64,000 bases of DNA. Origin: Hoplostethus atlanticus. Its lineage: Eukaryota > Chordata > Actinopteri > Trachichthyiformes > Trachichthyidae. This document shows, piece by piece, positions 10,786 through 21,001 of the stretch (position 1 is its first letter; each line of letters opens with the position of its first letter). The stretch lies in contig JAXDDX010000004.1 of the NCBI GenBank assembly GCA_034670405.1, forward strand, positions 8,504,001 through 8,568,000. The letters run 5' to 3'. The translations under genes were made by a program, and so were the position numbers. The notes below the pieces were generated by a model. It saw only the letters and a list, made by a program, of their open reading frames with translations, searched no databases and had not been told where the DNA came from.

Positions 10786-11726
10786 GCCACCATGCACCAT
10801 CCTCCAGCTACTCTATCTGGTCTTCTCCTCCTAATGAGTCTTTCAGCTGAGCGATGATAGACTTTTATTTATTCTCCAGGCCGATAATTTTAGGGAGTGT
10901 ATCTCGACGCTCGGTGCCTGGGGCCCATGCCAGGGACGGATCAGCCCCAGCTCCAGGCGGTGAGAGTAATGGGGCAACAGCTTTTAGGCAGCCACCTCCT
11001 CCCAGCTCATTTTTTTTCTTTACAGTAAATATACACGGTATACGTAAGTATTACTTCACTCCCCCCGGGCATGTTCACTGTTTGAGATTCTTCCAAAACA
11101 ATTTACTCTCAACATATTGTATGCCTCCCCCACACCCCCTCAACACACACACACCTAATCCTGTTAGCTCATAACACATTGAGAATGGACCAACTCCAAG
11201 CTAACGCCTTAGGCAATTGCTTCCTACCGTCTAGCTTAGTAAACAAGGAGAAAACAGACAAGACAACATCATATAAATGTTTCAGCCTGTCATAGAGTCA
11301 GGTTCAAGTGCCCGGGTAGTTGTTGTAGTTGCTTTTACAAAGTTAGTAACTAGTAGCTGGATGTTGTGTTGGGGGATCCAGGGCCTGCCGGAGAGCACGG
11401 GGGCCGAGCCAGCGCTGAGATAAATCTATGGTGCTGCACGAGGTCATCAATTCAACATTTCCCTCCATGTGGATGAGACAAGGAGGGCCTATCCAAACAC
11501 CCTCCCTCCCTCCACAACAGGGTTCTGAGGCTTAAGCAGTCCTCTCCGTTTAGGCCCGTGTTTGGGCTTGTGCCATGTAGCACTCTGACCCAGTGACAGG
11601 AGGCCGTTGAGACATGTACCTCAGGAGGGGAACAGTGGGCTATTGTACGTCTCAGCACAGCAGGGTTTGGTGGGCTTTATCATTTTCTCAGCTACCTGAC
11701 ATGTGTGATTGGTAGTCATTCTAAAT
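10786..11726. other. Non-genic unique DNA with a microexon-like site
   Basis: No gene seen. At 11005-11025 a T-rich tract ends in TTTACAG, and 18 bases later (11044) lies GTAAGTA, a strong donor. The 18-base interval 11026-11043 would be a phase-neutral microexon. In one frame it reads NIHGI within a longer open frame. This is weak evidence. Confidence 0.4.
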
Positions 11727-12191
11727 CTTTGAAGGAAACATCCACCCTGAAAACAGCTATTGCCGATGTACTTTGTTGTTTGGTAAAGTATTTTCTTCTT
11801 CCTGTGGATAACTGGGCAGATGATGATGTGACGATATTTCCAGTGTAGCTATACTGAAGTTTAATGGAAGAAAAACATTTCATTGATCTAAAACACCAAT
11901 GGTAAGCATCAAGTTTCAGAGAAAGCAAGGGTTTTTTTCTAGACTCACTATTTTATTTTATACAATATAACTTATTTTTTTTCACCAAAAAAATGTAGTG
12001 ACTGAACAAAACCTACAAGAATACAAAACATCCATCTTTGGAGAAAAAGCTGAACAGATCTCTGTTTGTTGAAGGAATCAACTTCCCATATCCAATAGCA
12101 CACATTGTATACTTTGCAGCTGTTGTGTTTGGCAGCAACTCCTTTGCTGCACAAAAAAATGTGTGAAATACTTTTTTTAGTGATTTCAAAG
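11727..12191. mobile_element. Possible nonautonomous DNA transposon (MITE-like)
   Basis: The segment starts CTTTGAA (11727-11733) and ends in the inverted match TTCAAAG (12185-12191), giving about 465 bp without coding capacity. Its A/T-rich text and motifs such as GAAGGAAACATCCACCC look like a teleost interspersed repeat. The terminal match is only seven bases and I see no clear target-site duplication. It may simply be unique DNA. Confidence 0.25.
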
Positions 12192-13554
12192 AACACCTAC
12201 CCCGGCCCAGTGCCTCTGACTCAATACCTCAGATTCCACCATTGCTCCCGAACAGCCCCTTGGTGTTGACATTGGATCCACGGGATCAGTGTCTCCCCAG
12301 GGCAGATGGTCTTTGGGGAGGAGTAGTGCAATTCACTGGATGCCTGGATTTGTGCTGGAACATGCAGGACGAATCAGAGCACCTGTGTTCTTTTGGACAT
12401 AGCTCTGCACATCACATGATCTATCTGAGACGGGACAGGAGGGCACGTAGACGTCCAAGGCTCATCCTCCCTCGACTGACCCCCCGCTGACCCAGGAAGA
12501 GGATCGTCCATCTTTACCGCTTTCCTCTCAGATGACATCACAGTTATGTCATCTTTAAAGTTTTTTCTGTAAAAATAAATGTGTATTTGATGTTTTTTGT
12601 TCAATTCATAGTCTGACATTCATGACCAATATTTTTTTTCTTCCTTGTCACATTTCTTGTATACAACTGTAACTTTTAAACTAACTTTTAAAGGTTATCT
12701 GTGTAACTATATTGACTCTAGGGCTTTCTACTTCTAAAGCACTCACAACTTCCAACCTGATGCTCCTCCCTATCTCTTTGTTGTTTAACCACCGGCAACC
12801 CTTTGCGCAACGGTCTCATTTATTGTTAATTCTGCTTATTTACTTAAGTGTAAAGAGGGGGGGCTGAGGCTACAGATGTTCACAGGAGGTGAACAGGCAA
12901 TGTCATAGCCCAGAGAGCTCCATAATGGTTTCATACGCTCATAGGACAAGCTTCAGGTCAGAAGGCTTGATGATATCAGCCAAGCTACTCTCCCGTCAGA
13001 GTGATACCACATGCTGTGGCTGGTGTTGGGGTCTGGGAAATATTATTTTGAGGCGAGGGCTCGTGTGTACTCCAACGCAGCGCCGTACTGCCCCAAAAGA
13101 GGAGCGTAATGTGGAACAGAAGTGCAGCGTTTCGCCTATTGTCCGGTGCATTAACCCCAATCAGCTTACGGATGGCATCCTGGAGAGAGGGGATTGGAAA
13201 AAGAATAAATACAGAGTAGGGAACACTTCTCCGCATGCCCTGATTTTTTTGCCACTCTTGGGTGATTTACTTTTGATTGGTTGCTTTTTACAATGTGTAC
13301 TCTGATATTCCTGGAGCTGGAATTATAAATGCTTGAAGGAGTCACGTTTTCTTTTTTCCCTCCCTACCTCCCCCAGACTCCTTCTTCTTCACTGTGTTTC
13401 CTGTACGTCTCCTGACCTCTCTGTGGTCGCCACATCTGAAACACCCCCTTTCACATGCTCCCAATGCAAAGTGTTCCCGGCGTAATGTGTTCCCATCCAG
13501 GGGATCTCCCAGAGGGGTTTTTTTTGGGATGTGAAAATAGTGCTAATAGCGCTC
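12192..13554. other. Non-genic unique DNA
   Basis: No gene seen. It includes a perfect 8-bp inverted repeat with a 7-base spacer, GATGACAT/ATGTCATC, at 12531-12553, and AT-rich sequence at 12560-12720. The 138-codon plus frame at 12889-13305 has no recognisable domain. Confidence 0.5.
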
Positions 13555-13574
13555 TGTGTGTGTGTGTGTGTGTG
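13555..13574. repeat. (TG)n microsatellite
   Basis: A short perfect TG run. Confidence 0.85.
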
Positions 13575-13689
13575 AGCATCTGTCTTTCCATGCATGTGCC
13601 CGTGCATGTTACCACTTTCAATACCACCTCAATCAATTGCAAAGCTCTGTCTCAACCTACCATCAAAGTTAGAAACGTGTCATAGGAGT

Positions 13690-14340
13690 CATAGTGTGTG
13701 AAACGCCAAGACTAATTTCACGATATCGTACGTTAGACACCCGTAACCACGTTGATCCTTTAAAACGATCCCATCCGCCAGACGTGATGCGTAGCTGTCT
13801 TCCCGCCTCGCTCGTCCCCTGCTGTCAGAGGATGACAGGTGGGTGACCTCTGAAAGTGGATAGCACTGTCACTCCTCTGTCACGAATGCCCCCTGTATTG
13901 CATGAAGCAACATCCATATTTATGATGCGGCATAAACACTGCCCTTACATCCCGACCGGCGGGCTACGTGTGCACCTCGCCCACGCCACTCCTCCCCCCC
14001 CCCCCCGCCCTCCGGGGGCCCCTGATGGCACCGGGCGCCGTGAAGAGGCGTCAAAGAGAATGCCAGCCTTTGTCAAAATCTACATGGTGATTCCCGTCGA
14101 GGCACAAAAAGAAAATACTCATTAATCTGCCCGTGGGGGGATTATCTCCAGGCTCTCGGCGATAGGAGGAGTGCGGCCATTTCAACCTGTTTTGATAGGA
14201 AAGGCTTCTGACGGGATCTGAAGTGCATGTTGAGACAGAGGGACCCCGCCGCTGTGAGACATCAGTCATCCCAACCTGTCAGGCGTGAGGGACTTTTATA
14301 AACTCTGATGATTAGTGGATGATGAGTCCAGACATGCCGG
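13690..14340. promoter_or_regulatory. Enhancer-like block (candidate conserved non-coding element)
   Basis: The block is CpG-richer than its surroundings and dense in developmental motifs. It has a palindromic CTGTCA/TGACAG pair (13822-13838, MEIS/PKNOX/TGIF type), inverted TTTATG/CATAAA (13919-13936, HOX/CDX type), CCTTTGT (14067-14073, SOX type) and CATTAATC (14120-14127, homeobox type). C13 lies at 13994-14006. No splice-flanked open frame is evident. The assignment is by composition and motifs; conservation is untested. Confidence 0.35.
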
Positions 14341-15170
14341 TGACAGCTCCACCGCCCTGCCAAAGTCTTAATCCAAGAGGAATGGTGTGAGGTGAGGGGT
14401 ATTAATCCTGTGAGTGTTAACCCCATGACAACACAAACTCCCTTCAGTGTCTATAAAACAGCGTATTTTAGACCGCTGGACCATTCTAGGCATTTCTAAC
14501 CTCGCCATTGAACATAACCTGCATCAGTTGTCTATGTTCAGCCTCATAATGTCTTTTATTCTGCCTGTCTATGTGTAGGTGGAGTTGTTAATAACCAGTG
14601 ATAAATTCTAGGATGAGACTAAACAATTGGCCACAACTGGTGTGAAATCCTTTCTGCTCCCCTGTGAGGTGCTCCGACCACTCCACCACACCTCGGCCCA
14701 TCTTTCCTCTCGGCGGGGTGCCCCGACGACACCCCTGGCTTCCCCTGGCAGAGCAACCAGACTTCCTGAACTTCACAGCCGTGAGACACTGCACATGTAG
14801 CGGCTCCAGTCAGGGGAAAAAAACGTCCACTTTAAAACCCGCCATAAATTCAGACAGACGACTAGCTGTTAATTGGTTTATGTACTTTTCATTTTCCTTT
14901 TTGGCTACTGTCGTCTGAACGTCCGATTTATTTGTTGCAAATGTTGCAATAACAATTTAGCACTGCGCAGTCGCTGCAGCCAGGTGGAGGCGATGGAAAT
15001 GTTTTGACTTCTCTTACACACACACACACACTTTCCTCCTCCGAGTTTCACCAAGGCATGAGCGGCACGAGAGTAATTAAAGAGTTTTATGAAAGCCAGT
15101 GCTCTCTGACCTACGCCCTTCCTAAATACTGTTACCCTACCTTGAACGTTGGGTGAAACTCATACGACCC
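14341..15170. other. Non-genic unique DNA
   Basis: No gene seen. A short CA run lies at 15016-15031. Open frames at 14588-14918 on both strands lack recognisable domains. Confidence 0.5.
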
Positions 15171-15450
15171 CTTCCCCCGCAGGTCGACTAATAACGGAGA
15201 CATTTGTGAAAGATGCTTCCCGAAATTTAATGTATTGAAAAATGTGTTTCCTCTCTCCCTCGCAGTTTCACATAACCTCTATCGCTCACTTTTTTTTAAT
15301 GGCGCTCTCTGAAAAGAGTGAGGATCCACCTGCGGCCGGTGGTAACGAGAAGACAGCGTAGCCAGAGGATCCCGTGACGAGGACGCAGCTCCTGCCAACA
15401 TCCGATGCAGCTGGCTGTAAGTTTCTCAAGGTCCACGCTGAGGAAGGTGA
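15171..15450. promoter_or_regulatory. CpG-rich block with an exon-like segment
   Basis: A strong acceptor (TTTCCTCTCTCCCTCGCAG, ending 15265) and a donor (GCT|GTAAGT at 15415) flank 15266-15414. The frame from the acceptor stays open into MALSEKSEDPPAAGGNEKTA and then stops at TAG, so any exon would be terminal or non-coding. CpGs are frequent. It could equally be a conserved regulatory block. Confidence 0.2.
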
Positions 15451-17519
15451 AGCCCCGGGGGGTGGAGGAAGAGAGTATTAGATATTTAACGCTTCATTCT
15501 TTCTCGATATCTGTTAAAGTCAAGCACAACAATCCAGAATCAGCCCCTGTAGACAATCAGACCCACTGAAGGGGTCAGTTTGACAGCAACGTTGAGTTCT
15601 GTACACCGCGATTGTCAGTTGTAAGAGCAGAAAAAATGCTGCACTCCCGAAACAATTCCCTGATGTAACTTAAACAGCCACACAGTACTCACACAGTACC
15701 AATCCTTTCAAAGCAACACCTTAGCAGATGGATATTTATCCTTGTAGGTGTGAGTTGATTGACAGGTGCTATGGAATGTTGCGTGAAGCCGCTTCACAGT
15801 TCGGTGTCAAGGTTACGGCGCATCACACAAATCCGTACTAATCGCGGCCCCTAGTAAGCTCTACCTGACAGTGAGAAACTCCGCTGACGATGAATTGTTG
15901 ACATGTTTTCGGAAAACCGGCATGCCCAGCACATAATTTTTCCCCCCCTTAAGCCTATTCACAGTAATGGGGAGTGCTGAAAGGATTTTGATTGTCTGCT
16001 AAAAGTATTTAACGCGCAGGGAAATATTTGAGACACCGTTCACGGCGCGGAAACAATACATACAGTTTCCAGCGTTCTTGGCTAATCAAGCAGAACAAAA
16101 CAAACGAAGCCAGTGGGAAGAAAGAGGGGGGGAATATCGGCCTTTTGGCATGTGTGGACAAAATGCCATTATTTTACTCTTCCCCAATTTTCTGAAAGTA
16201 TGCAATGATTGGCAATTGTATGAAAATTCACATTGCGCCATCATCCCGTCTGCAGTTACAGACTCTAATATATGAATGATAAAATCACAACAGGAGTCAT
16301 TTTTTAATGAAATTTAACAGCATTGCATTAGTCTGGAATGAACTGCATGCCTCTGCCCTGCGGTGTTTAAAAGGATTACTGGAAAAATACAATATCTTCT
16401 TTGTCAGCACTTAAGGTCTATATAGCCGTGCCTCAGGATATCCCTTTCCTGAAAGGAAGGATTGCCCCATTTTATTTTTCAACTCTCACACTGTTCATCA
16501 CATTAACACCTCAGCCACACTCCAAAGCAAAGACTGACTCCCATAATGGGATTAGAGCAAAGCCGGTGTGTTCTAATGTGGTGGGAAGTGCTACAGCCTT
16601 CGCTTTTCTTAAACGACGAGAAAACAAAAAATGACGTTTTGTCTGTTTTAGTACAAGTAAAAAGGCAAATTTCCAATCTCAGCTTTTTTTTTTTTCGGTA
16701 CAGCACCGGTTCAAGTATTTGTCCTACAGAGCAGAGTATCCTTACACTATGAGGACCGGACTCCCGTATCATCTAACACCCGAGGCCCTTCACACACCCT
16801 TCCTCCCTGTCCCTGTTCCAGATGTTCCCCCTTTTGTCTTCTTCTCCATCTGCCGTTCGCTCTCTCTTGCCATGCAAAATCAATAGCAAGTCCATTTGCC
16901 GTATCATACTGTAGCGTCTCCGCAAACTCCGGATGGTAATGATGCTATGATAACCCATGGGTGAGGCGCATAGGGGGAGATTTTTTAGACTGATCAATAC
17001 CGCTGGTGTACATTATGACAAGAATTCTATCAGGATGCGCTCGACTCTGCACACTCGCTCCCTGCAATGTCACATGTGAAGGCAAGCGACAAACAAGGTA
17101 AATACATTCATTCAAGAATTTTAAGCACATTTGGTAGTTTGTTCAAGCCAAAGTGAAATTTTCTATGATAAATTGCTGCATGAAATATTCAGTAATGCTG
17201 TTGGTGATTTCTGTCCATCATCCTTGGCTGGTCAAGGGTCAGTTTGTGGGTCAGAGAGTTGAATTCTCTCTGTCTCTCCCTGGACAGTAGCAGTGATATG
17301 AGCTACCATGACATCACTCCGTTAATGTGCTCCTCCTCAGCCAAAGAGAGCACCAAAGTGGCCCTGCCTTGGGGGAAATTTCAGTGGGGGTCTTTGGCGT
17401 TGTGAGCTGCTCCAGCAAACCCCACTTTAACCCAGCCTTCTGCTTCCTAAACATGGATTTAATACCCTCATTAATGATATATGACAGGGGAGATCAATGC
17501 AGACTGTGGGTTAGAGCCC
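15451..17519. other. Non-genic unique DNA
   Basis: No gene seen. T12 lies at 16684-16695. The 15500-15950 stretch has scattered CpGs and no repeats I recognise. A donor-like AAG|GTAAAT at 17093 has no partner acceptor. Confidence 0.5.
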
Positions 17520-17600
17520 TGTGTGTGTGTGCTCGTGTGTGCACATGTGTATACATACGTTTATATGTGTGTGTTTGTGCGTGCGTGTGTGTGTGTGCGC
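17520..17600. repeat. Degenerate (TG)n microsatellite
   Basis: TG-rich DNA with CG, CA and TA interruptions, alternating purine and pyrimidine throughout, so prone to Z-DNA. Confidence 0.8.
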
Positions 17601-18326
17601 CACACCATGCGTTGCCTTTAATAGGTACATGCTGTTGAACATCATACAGCCTGGACTGCCTCTGGATACATTACACCTCACGGAGGAGAGGCTGGGAATA
17701 GCAGGCAGCAGCAGGCAGCACAGAGAGCCAAGGCTGGTTTATCACACGGGTTGAAGCCCCGGGGCTCTGGCTTGCTGCAGCCCCGAGTGGCTGCACAACC
17801 TTATAAAGTCAACTTCACTTCAAACTCAAAATTATTTATCTGGAGATTAGCGAGGGTATAGAGTCTCAGGATTCAGAAGGTACCAGGCATGTCTCAGGAA
17901 ATGTGAGTGTGTCTAAGATAGGGTATAACCAACACAATTTTTTAGGATGACATCAGTTGCTGCCTTTACTAAAATAGTAAATCTGTAGATATATATATAC
18001 CGTATAGTGGGCTCACTCCTGCTTGCTGTAGTCTACATGCGATACGGTTTGTACAACACCACTATATCAAATATGCTGTGTTTAGGCTAGGGTGTCTGCA
18101 GGGCTGCGGCTTAGAAATACTGCTACCAGCTCAGAGGTCTTATTCCAGCTCTGCAGAGAATATACAGTTCACAGTAAAAAATGCACTGCCAAAGATGTCC
18201 AAATGATGTCCAGTCACGTCCAGGATTGAATCCCTGTTTACAGAGGAGCATCAAGGTTAAGGCCCGAGTTTTAAAAGGTAAAACTGAAGCACCATCTACT
18301 TGACCCTGTGACACTCTATTTGAAGA
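17601..18326. other. Non-genic unique DNA
   Basis: No gene seen. GCAGGCA is locally repeated near 17701-17719. GGATTGAATCC near 18224 resembles a polymerase III B box, but no A box sits at the proper distance. Confidence 0.45.
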
Positions 18327-18395
18327 GACCCGTAGCCGGAGTGATAGCATGTAATAAAGCCCCAAGATCAAAGTTTGGATTTGATTTCCAGCCAG
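18327..18395 (+). other. Weak tRNA-like segment (possible SINE head relic)
   Basis: An A-box-like TAGCCGGAGTGATAGC (18333-18348) is followed about 30 bases later by a decayed B-box-like GGATTTGATTTCC (18377-18389), the order and spacing of a tRNA or tRNA-derived SINE. No cloverleaf closes cleanly and no SINE body or tail is recognised. It may be coincidence. Confidence 0.15.
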
Positions 18396-20093
18396 CACGG
18401 CTGGGTGAACATGGCCCAACAAGCCCATCCAACAGCCATAGCAACCATTCAGCGCTTTATTTTCTTATTAGATTGCTCTCCCAGAATTCCATTTTTATCC
18501 CCATAGATCTGGCCAGTGAATCACCATTAAAGGGCCCATCAAGCTGTCAGGCCATCCGGAGTGCAGGTGCAGCGGGGCCCACTCCACTGTAAACAAGCAG
18601 CACAGGCCCCTGAATAATGGAAGCCCTGGCTGTTTTATGTTGTTCAAGGGGACTTAAAGAGATTCATCTCCCGCTGCTTTTCGCCAAGTTTGATTCTCAA
18701 CTCCGGGCTGAACTGCTGAACGTTACAGTCTCGTATGAGGAAAGAGGGAGGGCTGGAGGGGGGATGGAAAAAAAAAAGGTTGGATGTGTAGTGGAAAAGG
18801 GGTGGGGGGGCTAGGATGAAATGGAAATCTTTCCCTACATTCTCAGACAATCATTACCTGTGAGGATGGGCTAGAGAGCTTTGTTTCTGGAAAGGAGTCT
18901 AAATGGAGCATTTTATGCCTGGCTGAGCACTGACACTAAAAAGCTGAGGCTTCTTCAGATCTGACAGATTTTCTTTCATTATCTTTTCCCCATAATTTCT
19001 CCAGCAGTTAAAGGGCCATGCAGTTCTTTGTAGAGCGGGCGAAATGTCTGACTTAACTAGTGAAGGCACCAGACAATTGCCCGCCGGTCCCTGTTCCCCC
19101 CCAAGGTCAGAGAGAGAGAATGGAAGTGCCCAAGAAAAACAAATGCAGACCATAGTGTAGTTGTCACACGCTCCACTAACACATGTGAAGGTTGGCTCTT
19201 CTTTTATTCTCAGATAAATTGCTCTCAAGAAGTGCTCACACATAAATGCGTCCCGCGTAAACTGAAGTAAGAGGGCCATTTTTCATGATTTGAGAAAATG
19301 GCCCGCAGAATTTACCTTACTTTAATGTTGTTAGGTTTGAGTGACATCACCCCTACATTAGATTATTACACACCTAGGATGTTCGGTGTGTCTCAGCATT
19401 GGTCTGAAAGATTTTTCCAAAGCCCAATATAGAATATACTGTAGTATGCATGTTTACTTGGGGGGGAAAAGCAATTCAAAGTGTTACACTTATCTGAAAG
19501 TGGAATATATTTCTTTCAAAGCAAGAGAAGGAGAGCTGAATCATACGAGCTGCAACCACTGAAAATGATCTGAGAAAATCGGCCCATTAGGCCCCAATTG
19601 GAAAATGTGAGCTAGCAAATGTGTGCTAGCCGTAGCTCTGCGGGGTAGTTAGCACCTTGGTACCCCGTCTTTGAGGGTGTCTGGTTGTGATTAGGGGGTG
19701 GTGGGCAACGGTACAGGCAGGTGGGGCTCGGTGCTTGAGGTCCGCTGACAGTTCTGCAAAACTGTAAAAGATATTATCCAAGTGGAATGAAAACAGCACT
19801 CAGCGGGTCTGTCAGGGAAGACAGACAAGTTAAAACAGATGATGCGCGTCGTGGCAACTGCCCCATCACTCTAGTGGCCTGCTACGCATGCAGCTGCAGA
19901 GGATCGTGGGTCGCCAACATCTGGCCAGGCTTACCTTGACGCTGTAAGCCAGGGGCCTGGGGGGGGGACAAACAGCGGAGACTAAAGTGAAGACCTGTCA
20001 GAACAGACCAAACAAAGGGCTTGCCAGCTACCGACCGGCTAAACACAGAGAGCACGCAGGACCTGGTTTCTGCTTCTGTTTTGTCCCCATCAG
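18396..20093. other. Non-genic unique DNA
   Basis: No gene seen. It contains A9-10 near 18769, G9 near 19961 and ordinary unique sequence. The minus-strand frames at 18899-19279 and 19882-20235 have no recognisable domain. Confidence 0.5.
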
Positions 20094-20203
20094 CCTCACA
20101 AAATGACACCTCACCAGACAGAAATAAAGATGGCTCGGAGTCCAGTATGTGGCCAGCGACCAGAGATACCAAGAGGGGAACATATATACAAGTCAAAGAT
20201 GAT
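20094..20203 (+). CDS. Exon-like segment, 110 nt (unrecognised)
   Basis: A very good acceptor (TGCTTCTGTTTTGTCCCCATCAG, ending 20093) and a very good donor (GATGAT|GTAAGTG) flank 110 bases that are open in two frames. One frame contains SESSMWPATRDTKRG; the other contains KMARSPVCGQRPEIPRGE. Neither matches a protein I know, and no partner exon can be placed. Chance pairs of this quality are expected now and then in 64 kb, so it is only a candidate. Confidence 0.18.
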
Positions 20204-20984
20204 GTAAGTGTATGAAATATGTAACTTTGCTTCATAGAGATATCATTGGTAATTCAAAGTAAACATTGCCTAATATATCTTACTGTCGCTTCCTGAAAGG
20301 GAGTTGCAGAAAACACATTTAATACATTTAAAAAAGCACAAAAGAAGCATAACTACTGCAGAGCTTTACAAATCACTGAGTACACAAACATAATATAACA
20401 TGTTTCCAGCCCATCAAACCGCTGGATTCTCTTCCTCATCCTGTAGAGAGATCCAGGCTCGCGGCCTCCTGGCCCCTGGGGGCTTCAGAGGAGGAGAGGC
20501 CCAGGCCAGAGAGGGCGTAGGGCAACATGGGGGTGACTAAGGGACACAGTGTGGGGTCACATTGGGGCTCTTCCTGCTCTGCATGCTGCGGGCCCCAGTG
20601 CTCTGGAGGCCAGGGCCTGATTACTGCGCCGAGACCCAGCCGCAGAGCGTTTTCATTAGGGAGAGGGCCAAGATCATCCAGGAAGGTTCCGGCCCATTAA
20701 TACATTTGAAACGGCGAATGAAAGGGGGGCTGTCGGGGGTTGGAAAGGGGGGCTGCGGGTTATTTTGAAAGGGGAGAACCCTGTGGAACGACCATGAGAG
20801 CCTTAGTGAATAAATACCCCGTGGATCATCTTAACCTCATTCTACTTTTTTTTCTCCCCCTGTCGTCTCTCTAAGATCTGCAGCCAATTTTCCTGCAATT
20901 TAGGATAAATTGTTTGTGAAATCCTTGTCGATCCTACCGCTGGGAATCCATTCACAAAATCTAGAGCGAGGAGGAGGACCAGGG
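20204..20984. other. Non-genic unique DNA
   Basis: No gene seen. Positions 20430-20780 are G/C-richer and pyrimidine-poor, with several GGGG runs, but show no repeat unit. Confidence 0.5.
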
Positions 20985-21001
20985 GAGAGAGAGAGAGAGA
21001 G
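20985..21001. repeat. (GA)n microsatellite
   Basis: A short GA run. Confidence 0.8.
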
